Below, piece after piece: positions 38,101-44,105 of a DNA stretch of 64,000 nt (position 1 is its first letter; each line of letters starts with the position of its first letter). The stretch spans positions 87,230 to 151,229 of the forward strand of contig DCYB01000005.1 of NCBI GenBank assembly GCA_002331385.1. Direction: 5' to 3'. The notes below the pieces were generated by a model. The model had not been told where the DNA came from, made no database searches, and was given only the letters and a program-made list of their open reading frames with translations. The position numbers and the translations under genes were made by a program. The stretch comes from Comamonadaceae bacterium UBA2121. Its GTDB lineage: Bacteria > Pseudomonadota > Gammaproteobacteria > Burkholderiales > Burkholderiaceae_C.

Positions 38101-40125
38101 GATGATTTCAATCTTGGAACGGTCGTTGCCGACCAGTTCCAACTTGTTGACCATGGCGTCGAACTTGTCGTCGTGCGAGCGCAGGGCTTGCAGGACTTCC
38201 CAGACCACCTTGTATGTCTTGTTGTCGTTCAGTGCGTCATGCGGTTCAACACCGGCAGGAATGACCACGGGCAACACTACGTAACCGCGCTTCTTACCCG
38301 GCGCGTTGCGCATCACGCGGCCCACAGACTGAACCACATCAACCTGTGAATTGCGGGGCGTCAGGAAAAGAACGGCGTCCAACGCGGGAACGTCCACGCC
38401 TTCACTCAGGCAACGCACGTTGCTGAGAATTCGGCACGTGTTTTCTGGTGGTTCATCTTTCAGCCATGCCAGCTTGCCTTCCTTGGCGCTGGCGTTCATG
38501 CCGCCATCTACGTGTTCGGCTTCGCACTGAAGCGTGTAGGCGGGGCTGGACTGAAGTTCATCATCGTCCAAGTCTTCGCTGTCTTGGTATGCCTGAACAA
38601 CCTTGCTGAACATGTCTGCAATGTTGACCGAGCTGACCTTGTGAACTTTTGCACCTTTCTTCGTTTCAATGACTTGGCAGAAAGCGACGGCGCGTTTCAT
38701 GGGGTCGGTGTCGCCCACCAAATCAGGCGTCAACTCCTGCTTCGCGAGCGCCTTCCAGCAACCGATGATCTTGCCTGCATCGTCCACGCGTAGGTCGTTG
38801 TCTTCGCTACGCAGAAGGTCTTGAATACGGCGGTTGACGTGGCTTTCTTCCACCGACAAGACAATGACCTTGTAGTCGCACAGAAGGCCCAGCCTGACGG
38901 CTTCGGAAAACGTGATGACGAACAGTTCGGGGCCGTACAGGTTTTCGTCATCCATGGAGCACAGGACGACGTTGTCTGTTTCGGCTTTCACCTTGGCGTT
39001 GGTGCCGTAAATCCGTGGCGTGGCTGTCATGTACAGGCGTTTGATGGCCTGAATGAAGCTGGCGTCATGTACCTTGACGAAATTGCTTTCGTCATCGTCG
39101 CCAAATGTCGCGCCCGTAGTGCGGTGGGCTTCGTCGCAGATGATCAGATCGAACGCGGGAAGACCGTGTTCTTTTTGCGCCTTGCTGATGGTGTCGATGG
39201 AGTGGTAGGTACTGAACACCACGCTCATGTGTGTATCGCTTTGACGCGCCTTCATTTCCTTTGCCAGCCGCGCTGGGTCGGTCGTGGCGGGGTAGCGCAG
39301 TTCATGCGTGAACGTTTGTACGACGTCATCATCCTTCTTGCGATGCTTACCTACGTCGCTGTCAGAACAGACGGCGAAACTGTGAAGCGGGGTCGTACTT
39401 TCCTGCGTCCATTCGGTCAGGGTCTGCGATAGAAGTGACAGGCTTGGAACCAAGAAAAGAACGCGCTTTCCAGCGCCAGCATAGGCTTCGGCAATCTTCA
39501 GACTGGTGAAGGTCTTGCCCGTCCCGCAAGCCATGATCAGCTTGCCACGGCTTTCGCGTTCAAACCCCTTCAACGTCATATCAAGGGCGGTCTGCTGGTG
39601 TTGACGCAGCGACTTCTTCGGCTTCAGAACTGGGGTCTGATTGGGCTGGTACTTGGCCCAGTCAATCTGGCTGTTTTCCAAGTCGTGCAGATCAATCTTG
39701 TTGACCGGTGGCTGTTGGTCAATCAACGCGTTTTCCGCGTTGTCGCTCCAATTGTTGGTTGTGCTGACGATGATGCGACGTGAAAACGTCTTCTTGCCGG
39801 AGGCAGTGAAGAAGCTATCAATGTCGCTTTTCTGTAGTCGGTATGTGGGCGCGTACAGCTTGCATTGGATGGCATGAAATTCGCCCGTGTCAGCGGTCTT
39901 CGCTACCAAGTCAATGCCCGCATCGTTCTTGGAAAGCCCCTGAATCTCAGCCCACTGTGAATACGTCCATACATCGCTGTACAGGTCTTTGTACGTGGCT
40001 TCGTTGCGCAGATAACAGACGATCAGCTCTTCAAAGTACGTTCCCTTTTCGCGCTCGGTGACCGACGCGTCACGATACGCATCAAGGATGACGGTCAAAG
40101 GAGATTTCTTTTGGGTATCGGACAT
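35191..40125 (-). CDS. Single-chain Type ISP restriction-modification enzyme
   Basis: This 1644-residue protein combines all R-M functions. An Mrr-like nuclease comes first (NDAGIDLVAKT and FHAIQCKLY, residues about 70–92). A SF2 translocase follows: MACGTGKT near 200, ICDEAHR near 330, TATPRIYG, and QSVGRVMR. Then an N6-adenine methyltransferase: DPFTGTGTF near 930 and NPPYS near 1040. A C-terminal target-recognition region ends the chain. Order and length match LlaGI/LlaBIII Type ISP enzymes, which methylate one strand and cut between convergent sites. It ends a five-gene operon. Confidence 0.93.
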   Translation of the reverse strand: MSDTQKKSPLTVILDAYRDASVTEREKGTYFEELIVCYLRNEATYKDLYSDVWTYSQWAEIQGLSKNDAGIDLVAKTADTGEFHAIQCKLYAPTYRLQKSDIDSFFTASGKKTFSRRIIVSTTNNWSDNAENALIDQQPPVNKIDLHDLENSQIDWAKYQPNQTPVLKPKKSLRQHQQTALDMTLKGFERESRGKLIMACGTGKTFTSLKIAEAYAGAGKRVLFLVPSLSLLSQTLTEWTQESTTPLHSFAVCSDSDVGKHRKKDDDVVQTFTHELRYPATTDPARLAKEMKARQSDTHMSVVFSTYHSIDTISKAQKEHGLPAFDLIICDEAHRTTGATFGDDDESNFVKVHDASFIQAIKRLYMTATPRIYGTNAKVKAETDNVVLCSMDDENLYGPELFVITFSEAVRLGLLCDYKVIVLSVEESHVNRRIQDLLRSEDNDLRVDDAGKIIGCWKALAKQELTPDLVGDTDPMKRAVAFCQVIETKKGAKVHKVSSVNIADMFSKVVQAYQDSEDLDDDELQSSPAYTLQCEAEHVDGGMNASAKEGKLAWLKDEPPENTCRILSNVRCLSEGVDVPALDAVLFLTPRNSQVDVVQSVGRVMRNAPGKKRGYVVLPVVIPAGVEPHDALNDNKTYKVVWEVLQALRSHDDKFDAMVNKLELVGNDRSKIEIIAVSDKIQQKTKRKKDENGLKNKTAGRGGSTIGRKESGGPSQEQVQGDLQFEVGEIEKAIYAKLVQKVGNRHHWEDWANDIAKIARTHIDNIQAILDNPSNIEERNAFDAFADELRDDLNGSISDGEIVEMLAQHMITKPVFDALFSDYSFAQNNPMSKAMQGVLDALHQHHLDKEASTLQKFYDSVKMRAEGIDSAAGKQKIVVELYDKFFRNAFPKMTERLGIVYTPVEVVDFILHSVNDLLKKEFNQTLGSKGVHIIDPFTGTGTFITRLLQSGLISQDELPHKYKQELHANEIVLLAYYIAAINIEASYHSLIGGKYVPFEGICLTDTFQMYEKEDLMDALMVDNSARRKRQKKLDIRVIVGNPPYSIGQKNENDNNDNVEYPHLDSRIRTTYAAKSSATLSKGLYDSYIRAIRWASDRIGNTGVIGFVTNAGFLEANTADGLRKCLADEFSSIYVFHLRGNARTAGELRRKEKDNVFGMGSRAPIAISLLVKNPNAATHGEIYFHDIGDYLSREEKLEKIEAFTSVAGIADWQTVTPDEHGDWLKQRDDSFGEFMVLGDKKGDAAKLFDNFSLGVVTNRDAWAYNTSQNKLEGNMGSMIAFYNAELARFNRTYPSLDKKARETALSNFIDTNPERISWTHNVKQEFAKGRELAFEGDSVVPSLYRPFTKQWLYYNRQLNERVYQMPRIFPAAGVENLVIQFDATYDGNGCPVIISDVLPDLHCNGDSQCFPLYLYDEEAQEQSSDTPDMFSEPTADAPRKRRDAITDEGLKHFQDAYAGEAISKENLFYYVYGLLHSPDYRERYADNLSKELPRIPRVKTAADFWAFSKAGRDLAHWHLNYETVEPYPLTIDAKGVQSDADYRVEKMKFAKKGDKSTVIYNGKITLRDIPAQAWDYVVNGKAALDWVMERQSVKTDKASGIVNDANDWAIETMVNPKYPLELFQRVVTVSLETQKIVAALPKLDI

Positions 40126-40131
40126 GTCAAA

Positions 40132-40395
40132 TCAAGAATTAAATTTGGAGATGTTTTTTTCGATGGCATCGAGACGGCTACTGTCAGAATCTGACATCAA
40201 ACAGTCTTCCCAGAACCACTTGTCGAACACTTGGACAATCGCAGTTCGAATGGGCATTCCACTTTTTGCCAGCGACTCAATTTCTTCGGCTTGAAATTCG
40301 TATTCGTCACGCATGGCCTCGTCGCCAGCGCAGCCTGTTCGCATAGGGTCAAGTTTCCACAGGACAGACGAAATTTCTCTGGAATTCATTTTCAT
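40132..40395 (-). CDS. Small acidic protein of the R-M operon, unknown function
   Basis: An 87-residue protein (MKMNSREISSVLWKLDPMRTG onward), rich in Asp and Glu, with DKWFWEDCLMSDSDSSRLD near the C-terminus. It matches no family I recognise. It overlaps the preceding small gene in an ATGA, and its stop lies six bases before the Type ISP start, so it is part of that operon. Possible roles are antirestriction-like control, a specificity helper or an independent effector. Confidence 0.7.
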   Translation of the reverse strand: MKMNSREISSVLWKLDPMRTGCAGDEAMRDEYEFQAEEIESLAKSGMPIRTAIVQVFDKWFWEDCLMSDSDSSRLDAIEKNISKFNS

Positions 40396-40649
40396 TTTTC
40401 TGCTGCTGGCTTTTTGGCGAAGGCAATCGCCTGGAAGAAATGATCAGGCGTGTCCATTTCCGCAGAATTTTTGTTGTAGTTCTCTGCGTATGCGACTGCT
40501 TTTTCTTCGCTAGGAAATTCGAGAAGATCGTCTGTTCGAATGCCCCAGTCCCGTTCATGTTCCGTTACCCGAACACACCAAACTTGTGGTTCTGACGGCT
40601 TCTGGATGGACTTAGTTTTGGGTCGAGATTTCGACTTCATTTTGGACAT
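40392..40649 (-). CDS. Small basic protein of the R-M operon, unknown function
   Basis: Starting at MSKMKSKSRPK (40649), with GGAGG ideally spaced upstream, this is an 85-residue protein with a Lys-rich N-terminus. It then reads PQVWCVRVTEHERDWGIRTDDLLEFPSEEKAVAYAENYNKN, resembling a small DUF2188-like or phage-type fold but not confidently assigned. It lies between the BrxR-like regulator and the acidic protein in the same operon. Confidence 0.7.
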   Translation of the reverse strand: MSKMKSKSRPKTKSIQKPSEPQVWCVRVTEHERDWGIRTDDLLEFPSEEKAVAYAENYNKNSAEMDTPDHFFQAIAFAKKPAAEK

Positions 40650-40691
40650 TTCAGCCTCCGTGTTCATTAATTTTCTAATCAAAGATTCAGT

Positions 40692-41579
40692 TCACTGGGA
40701 CGCAATAAATCCGGGGGCCAGCGCGGCACTGCCCGCGTCTCTCAGATCGCCGGTGTCTGCCAGTCGCAATCTGATTTCATGCCCCCTCATACTGGCGTCA
40801 GGACTGCAATCAACTTGCCACTGGCGCATCACGTATCCAGCCACTGCGCCACGCAGTCTGACTTCCAACGTTCCATCCTTCATTCCAAAGTCTTTCGCGA
40901 TCACTTCCGGATGGGGACGTGACGGATGCGGAACCAAAGTCAGTTTGAAGATGCGATTCCATTGAACATCGGCGGTGATTTGTTCCTGGGGACTTGGTGG
41001 GATGCAGTCTGTCTGCGTGCGAACATCCTCCATGCGAGTCAGCACCAGATCGCGAAAATGGCCCTTGGTGCGATCAAATGCCCGAACATGCCAGCGCAGC
41101 CCCGAATCCACCAATGAATGGGGAATGATGACCCGTGGGCTAGGGCCTTTTTTCATGGACAGGTAGGTCAGCTCCAGTACTTGACCGTTGTGAATGGCCC
41201 GAGTGACGGTCGCCAATGTGTTTAGGTCGGGCTGGTTCAATCGCCTAGGCGAGGCATGGGAAATTGTTTCGCTGCTGGTTCCGGTATCAGCCGCTGCCGT
41301 GCCTGTGATCAGTGCAGCGAGCACCTTTTCAGGGTCGTGCTGAAACAGGGGCTGGAAGGTCGGCAGATAGCGATAGTGCTTCTGCTCGTAGCTGACGTTA
41401 TGGGGAGCAAGTTGTTTGTAAAGCATCAGGTCGCGGGTGCCCGCTGCCGTTGCCACTTCAAAGCGTTCCAGCACATGCTTACGCGCTACCTCACCATAAA
41501 ACCAGATGCGAAATTCAATGAATGCCAGTCTCTGGCGTTGCGCTGCGGACAGTGTGGCGAGTAGGTTGTCTTGTTCCAT
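40692..41579 (-). CDS. BrxR/CapW-like wHTH–WYL regulator of defence genes
   Basis: The 295-residue protein has the N-terminal winged helix typical of the family (RLAFIEFRIWFYGEVARKHVLERFEV, then LMLYKQLAPHNVSYEQ). A WYL domain follows (QVLELTYLSMKKGPSPRVIIPHSL with RWHVRAFD), then a C-terminal WCX domain. BrxR and CapW are dimeric repressors of phage-defence loci. It is second in the operon, 15 bases after the HD gene, and probably represses the promoter with the GATCA-N3-TGATC sites. The ligand is unknown. Confidence 0.88.
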   Translation of the reverse strand: MEQDNLLATLSAAQRQRLAFIEFRIWFYGEVARKHVLERFEVATAAGTRDLMLYKQLAPHNVSYEQKHYRYLPTFQPLFQHDPEKVLAALITGTAAADTGTSSETISHASPRRLNQPDLNTLATVTRAIHNGQVLELTYLSMKKGPSPRVIIPHSLVDSGLRWHVRAFDRTKGHFRDLVLTRMEDVRTQTDCIPPSPQEQITADVQWNRIFKLTLVPHPSRPHPEVIAKDFGMKDGTLEVRLRGAVAGYVMRQWQVDCSPDASMRGHEIRLRLADTGDLRDAGSAALAPGFIASQ

Positions 41580-41594
41580 GACTGGGATATTTTC

Positions 41595-42029
41595 TTAGAT
41601 GTTTCCGGCAGCCAACAACAAGGCCCGCACTTGCTCGTACTCACGGTATCGCGCGTAGTCCTTTTCAGTAGGATTCGAGATGCGCGATAAGTCCATGTTT
41701 TCGGCATTGTCCGCTAGCTTCACTGCCCGCGCGATGGGATCAGCTGCGGCACGCAGGGCAGCTTCAAGGCGTGTTTCACCGGGTCGCTTCGTCAGCGCTT
41801 CAATGGCTCGTAGAACTTCATCAGGAAAGCCTTCGCGCTCCAGGTGTTCTAGGGTGAAGGCCGTGTCCTCCACTACATCATGCAGAACAGCAGTCATCTT
41901 TTCGTACTCGTCATGGACACGATTCATCACTTGAATTGGATGGAGGATGTAAGGTTTTCCGGCCTTGTCCAGCTGCCCGTCATGGGCGGCAATGGCGATC
42001 TCGATGGCTCGCTCCAACAAAGTTGACAT
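41595..42029 (-). CDS. MESH1-like HD phosphohydrolase (possible small alarmone hydrolase)
   Basis: A 144-residue HD-domain protein resembling the hydrolase half of RelA/SpoT and small alarmone hydrolases. Landmarks are AHDGQLDKAGKPYILHPIQV (first His), AVLHDVVEDT (HD motif) and VKLADNAENMD (distal Asp). It lacks synthetase, TGS and ACT domains. It is first in the operon, with AAGGAG before the ATG. It might hydrolyse (p)ppGpp, NADPH or another nucleotide; whether it acts in defence or is a passenger is open. Confidence 0.88.
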   Translation of the reverse strand: MSTLLERAIEIAIAAHDGQLDKAGKPYILHPIQVMNRVHDEYEKMTAVLHDVVEDTAFTLEHLEREGFPDEVLRAIEALTKRPGETRLEAALRAAADPIARAVKLADNAENMDLSRISNPTEKDYARYREYEQVRALLLAAGNI

Positions 42030-42059
42030 GGGACTCCTTGAATCTGCGGGGACAAGGGC

Positions 42060-42065
42060 ATCATA
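42060..42065 (-). promoter_or_regulatory. Candidate -10 of the HD–BrxR–Type ISP operon
   Basis: On the minus strand TATGAT lies about 31 bases before the HD start codon and just downstream of two operator-like palindromes that fill its spacer and -35 region. An alternative TATAAA lies at 42113–42118. No clear -35 consensus exists for either. Confidence 0.45.
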
Positions 42066-42066
42066 C

Positions 42067-42102
42067 GATCAAAATGATCTGTTAGATCGGATCAGTTTGA
42101 TC
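42067..42102. promoter_or_regulatory. Tandem GATCA-N3-TGATC operator-like palindromes
   Basis: GATCAAAATGATC (42067–42079) and GATCAGTTTGATC (42090–42102) share the 5-3-5 interrupted palindrome GATCA-N3-TGATC. They begin 23 bases apart, about two helical turns, in the promoter region of the operon that encodes the BrxR-like repressor. A third copy lies at 44015. Repressor binding is inference. Confidence 0.65.
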
Positions 42103-42238
42103 TTGTTGTGATTTTATACGGACTCCCGCCACTCATGATCGTCACGCCACTTGATGTCGGCGGCTATACGGCTACAGACACTCTGCGGCAAACGTCATTG
42201 ACAACGCCGCGCTGGCGACACGCAGCAGTCTTCTTATG

Positions 42239-42267
42239 AAAATTTTTCGCTGACAGCGAAAAATTTT
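42239..42267. promoter_or_regulatory. 14-bp-arm palindrome overlapping the retron -35
   Basis: AAAATTTTTCGCTG (42239–42252) and its exact complement (42254–42267) flank a single A. It touches the -35 of the retron promoter, so a dimeric repressor bound here would block transcription. The XRE protein encoded downstream is the obvious candidate. Confidence 0.6.
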
Positions 42268-42296
42268 TGCGCGCCACTGATCTTTTGACTTATACT
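42267..42296 (+). promoter_or_regulatory. Retron promoter
   Basis: TTGCGC (42267–42272) and TATACT (42291–42296) are 18 bases apart, a good sigma-70 arrangement; transcription should start near 42303. The candidate ncRNA, the peptide, the XRE gene and the RT gene all follow in the same direction. Confidence 0.65.
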
Positions 42297-42302
42297 GGCC
42301 CT

Positions 42303-42520
42303 GGGTTAACAGAGACAACTGTCGTTTTACTTGGGACATGCAAGCGTCCTGTGGGGTCGAAAGACCCTGTGCATTCGCGCCCACGCGCACCATGGGGCCG
42401 CCCACGTAGCTCCACGATGCCGCGCGGTGCGAGCCCATCCGGGACGACTCCCGGATGGGCTGTTGAGAGATTATGGGGATACCGCCGTTTGCTCTGCTTG
42501 GTTGCGGACGACAGCCACGG
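42303..42520 (+). ncRNA. Candidate retron msr–msd RNA
   Basis: The 5' segment CTGTCGT (42319–42325, extended by G·U pairs) can pair with ACGACAG (42508–42514), giving candidate a1/a2 ends. Between lie hairpins: GGAC with GTCC (42334–42349), GGGTC-GAAA-GACCC (42354–42367), and a perfect 13-bp stem with a four-base loop (42432–42461). Position just before the accessory and RT genes fits retrons. The branching G and msd limits are not resolved, and a1/a2 are short. Confidence 0.6.
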
Positions 42521-42568
42521 CAAATGCATTTCGCATTTGTTGATTGGTGCAGCCAAGGAGAACTGTCC

Positions 42569-42715
42569 ATGAACAAGGACATTCACAATACCCACAAGCG
42601 GCGGGAGTTGAAGAAGCGGCGTTCTCGCTGGATTCGCCCGGAGACGATCAAGACAGCCATTTTGGCAATGCGCTTGATTGATATCTTGGCGCGGATCATT
42701 AGCAAGTTCCTGTAA
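42569..42715 (+). CDS. 48-residue basic/amphipathic peptide of the retron
   Basis: This small gene has an ideal AAGGAG eight bases before its ATG. Its product is very basic at the N-terminus (HKRRELKKRRSRWIRPE) and has an amphipathic, hydrophobic C-terminal helix (TAILAMRLIDILARIISKFL), like small membrane-acting toxins. It lies between the ncRNA and the XRE gene. Role as the retron effector is inference; I recognise no family. A hairpin (CAAATGC with GCATTTG, 42521–42539) lies just before the ribosome site. Confidence 0.75.
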   Translation: MNKDIHNTHKRRELKKRRSRWIRPETIKTAILAMRLIDILARIISKFL

Positions 42716-42751
42716 CTCTTCGGCTCCCCCCTTTTCAACAGGGAATTAATC

Positions 42752-43063
42752 ATGCTACATCGAGCATTAAGGTTGCTGAGAACCTATCACCAAATTTCTC
42801 AGACCGAGCTTGCGAAGCGCCTCGGAATCTCTAATTCATATTTGAGTGAACTGGAAAAAGGAGACGGTAAGGAGCCTTCGCTTGATTTATTGAGCAAGTA
42901 TGCAGAAATCTTCAAGATGCCTGTCTCTTCAATCCTGCTTTTCTCTGAGCAGATTGATTCGGGCATGAAGCCGGGGACGAAATTGCGAGTGGCTGCAGCC
43001 GACAAGATACTTCGATTGCTGGAATGGCTTGAGGAGCGAGATAGTGTCAAGAGTCCTACGTAA
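42752..43063 (+). CDS. XRE-family HTH regulator of the retron
   Basis: A 103-residue protein with an N-terminal Cro/cI-type helix-turn-helix (RTYHQISQTELAKRLGISNS and YLSELEKG) and a helical C-terminus (AAADKILRLLEWLEERD). It lies 36 bases after the peptide gene, and the RT gene starts inside its 3' end. It may repress the operon through the palindrome at 42239–42267, or act as the accessory or antitoxin part of the retron. Confidence 0.88.
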   Translation: MLHRALRLLRTYHQISQTELAKRLGISNSYLSELEKGDGKEPSLDLLSKYAEIFKMPVSSILLFSEQIDSGMKPGTKLRVAAADKILRLLEWLEERDSVKSPT

Positions 43064-43904
43064 GCGCTATTCAATCGATCAATCTGCTCTATATCGAATT
43101 CGGGGAAAAGGGCAATTTAAATCCATCATCGGAGTAGACTGGGATGCCGTCCCGTCTCTGTTGAATACAAACCTTTATCGGGTATGGCTCAATGAAAAGG
43201 GCCGAGAAATTCAGCAGCCTATCGGGAGGTTAGAGAAAATTCATAAACGAATTGGTGATCTACTCTCACGCATTGAACTCCCTGACTACCTTTTCTCTCA
43301 ACGCGGTTGTTCTTATGCTGACAATGCGCGGCAGCATGTCGGTGAGATACCTCTAGTAAAGACTGATATTCATAAATTTTATCCAAGCACTACTAGAGCC
43401 ATGGTGCATAGAATGTTCGTTGAAGATTTTCAGTGCGCCAGTGATATAGCAGGACGATTAGCCGACATTTGCTGTTATCGCCAGCTTCACTTGCCAACAG
43501 GTAGCGCAGTGAGTGGGCGCATCGCCTTTTTCGCAGCACGGCAAATGTTTAATAGCATTTCAGATTTGGCCACCAATCAAGGCTGTACTATGACAGCCTA
43601 CGTTGATGACATCACTATTTCCGGCGACGCTGCCTCTAAGACGCTTTTGGGTGAAGTTCGAAAAATAGTCCATCAACACGGCCTCAAGACGAAGCAGTCA
43701 AAATCAAAGACATTTTCTGCGACAGCAGCCAAGCCTGTGACTGGAGCTGTAATTGCAGGAGATGAACTAAGACTGCCCAACAAGCGACATCAAAAAATAC
43801 ATGAGGTGCGACAGGCACTAACTGCAGCATCAAGTCTTGAAAAACCACGTATTCAGCGAATATTACGGGGGCGAATTCAAGAAGCGAAACAAATTCTTGG
43901 CTAA
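43044..43904 (+). CDS. Retron reverse transcriptase
   Basis: A 286-residue RT. Start GTG at 43044 has GAGGAG seven bases upstream, inside the XRE gene; a TTG at 43029 is the alternative. Landmarks: catalytic Asp108 (VKTDIHKFYPS), the retron-specific NAxxH motif (NARQH, 94–98), LPTGSAVSG, the YVDD active site (186–189) and VTG (232–234), which in retrons helps recognise msr RNA. It extends cDNA from a 2'-OH of the ncRNA to make msDNA. It is slightly shorter than many retron RTs. Confidence 0.94.
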   Translation: MSRVLRKRYSIDQSALYRIRGKGQFKSIIGVDWDAVPSLLNTNLYRVWLNEKGREIQQPIGRLEKIHKRIGDLLSRIELPDYLFSQRGCSYADNARQHVGEIPLVKTDIHKFYPSTTRAMVHRMFVEDFQCASDIAGRLADICCYRQLHLPTGSAVSGRIAFFAARQMFNSISDLATNQGCTMTAYVDDITISGDAASKTLLGEVRKIVHQHGLKTKQSKSKTFSATAAKPVTGAVIAGDELRLPNKRHQKIHEVRQALTAASSLEKPRIQRILRGRIQEAKQILG

Positions 43905-44004
43905 GACCGGAGACACAGCGATAAGCCTGCGTTCGACACGGTGCCATGCCTACTTTTGGCTGTGGACTAGCGACATCAGTAACCACAGTGTCCACGAAGC
44001 ACCA

Positions 44005-44042
44005 GACACAACAAGATCAATTTGATCTGTTGTTGCTTTTTG
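44005..44042 (+). terminator. Probable terminator of the retron, overlapping a third GATCA palindrome
   Basis: AGATCAA-T-TTGATCT (44014–44028) forms the core of a stem extended imperfectly by CAACA and TGTTG, followed by a T-run near 44037. The same bases include GATCAATTTGATC (44015–44027), the third copy of the island's GATCA-N3-TGATC motif. It lies about 100 bases past the RT stop. Confidence 0.55.
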
Positions 44043-44072
44043 GCAATGTTTAGAGGCTTGAGTACCTCTAAA

Positions 44073-44105
44073 TTTAATCAGCCACAACATGCTGCTCATC
44101 GGGCC
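44073..44105. other. attR, right junction of the comM island
   Basis: The island ends with TTTAATCAGCCA (44073–44084), reverse complement of the left arm at 31922–31933, then CAACA and the core TGCT (44090–44093). From 44094 comM resumes (G CTC ATC GGG CCG). In the reconstructed attP the two 12-bp arms flank 16 bases, and the central dinucleotide CT falls inside the TGCT core. Confidence 0.82.

Larger units (their letters stand above)
31913..44091. mobile_element. 12.18-kb serine-integrase defence island inserted in comM
   Basis: The element lies between two TGCT cores (31911–31914 and 44090–44093). Deleting one core plus the DNA between leaves 680 + 865 = 1545 bases, exactly 515 codons, so comM is restored in frame as AHGLLLIGPPGSGK. 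The island encodes a large serine integrase at the left end, a HUH-like protein, a small serine recombinase, a Type ISP restriction-modification operon with a BrxR-like regulator and HD hydrolase, and a retron. Many island genes have lower GC and different codon use than the flanks. No tRNA site is involved. Confidence 0.9.

Noticed and set aside
42135..42239. 34-codon open frame between the two defence modules
   Set aside because: No ribosome site and no recognisable sequence; overlaps the retron regulatory region.
42432..42461. Perfect 13-bp hairpin as a Rho-independent terminator
   Set aside because: No T-run follows on either strand, and it lies inside the candidate retron RNA, so it is treated as RNA structure.
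44015..44031. The 17-base near-repeats at 42067 and 44015 as target-site duplication of a retron transposon
   Set aside because: Each is itself a palindrome, a third copy exists at 42090, and no transposase lies between; shared operator sites explain them better, though cassette exchange is not excluded.
31905..44085. Junction at a CA dinucleotide (VGAH|NMLLIGPP) instead of TGCT
   Set aside because: It also gives an in-frame gene, but the 12-bp arms are then off-centre; the TGCT core puts the crossover at the centre of the symmetric attP.
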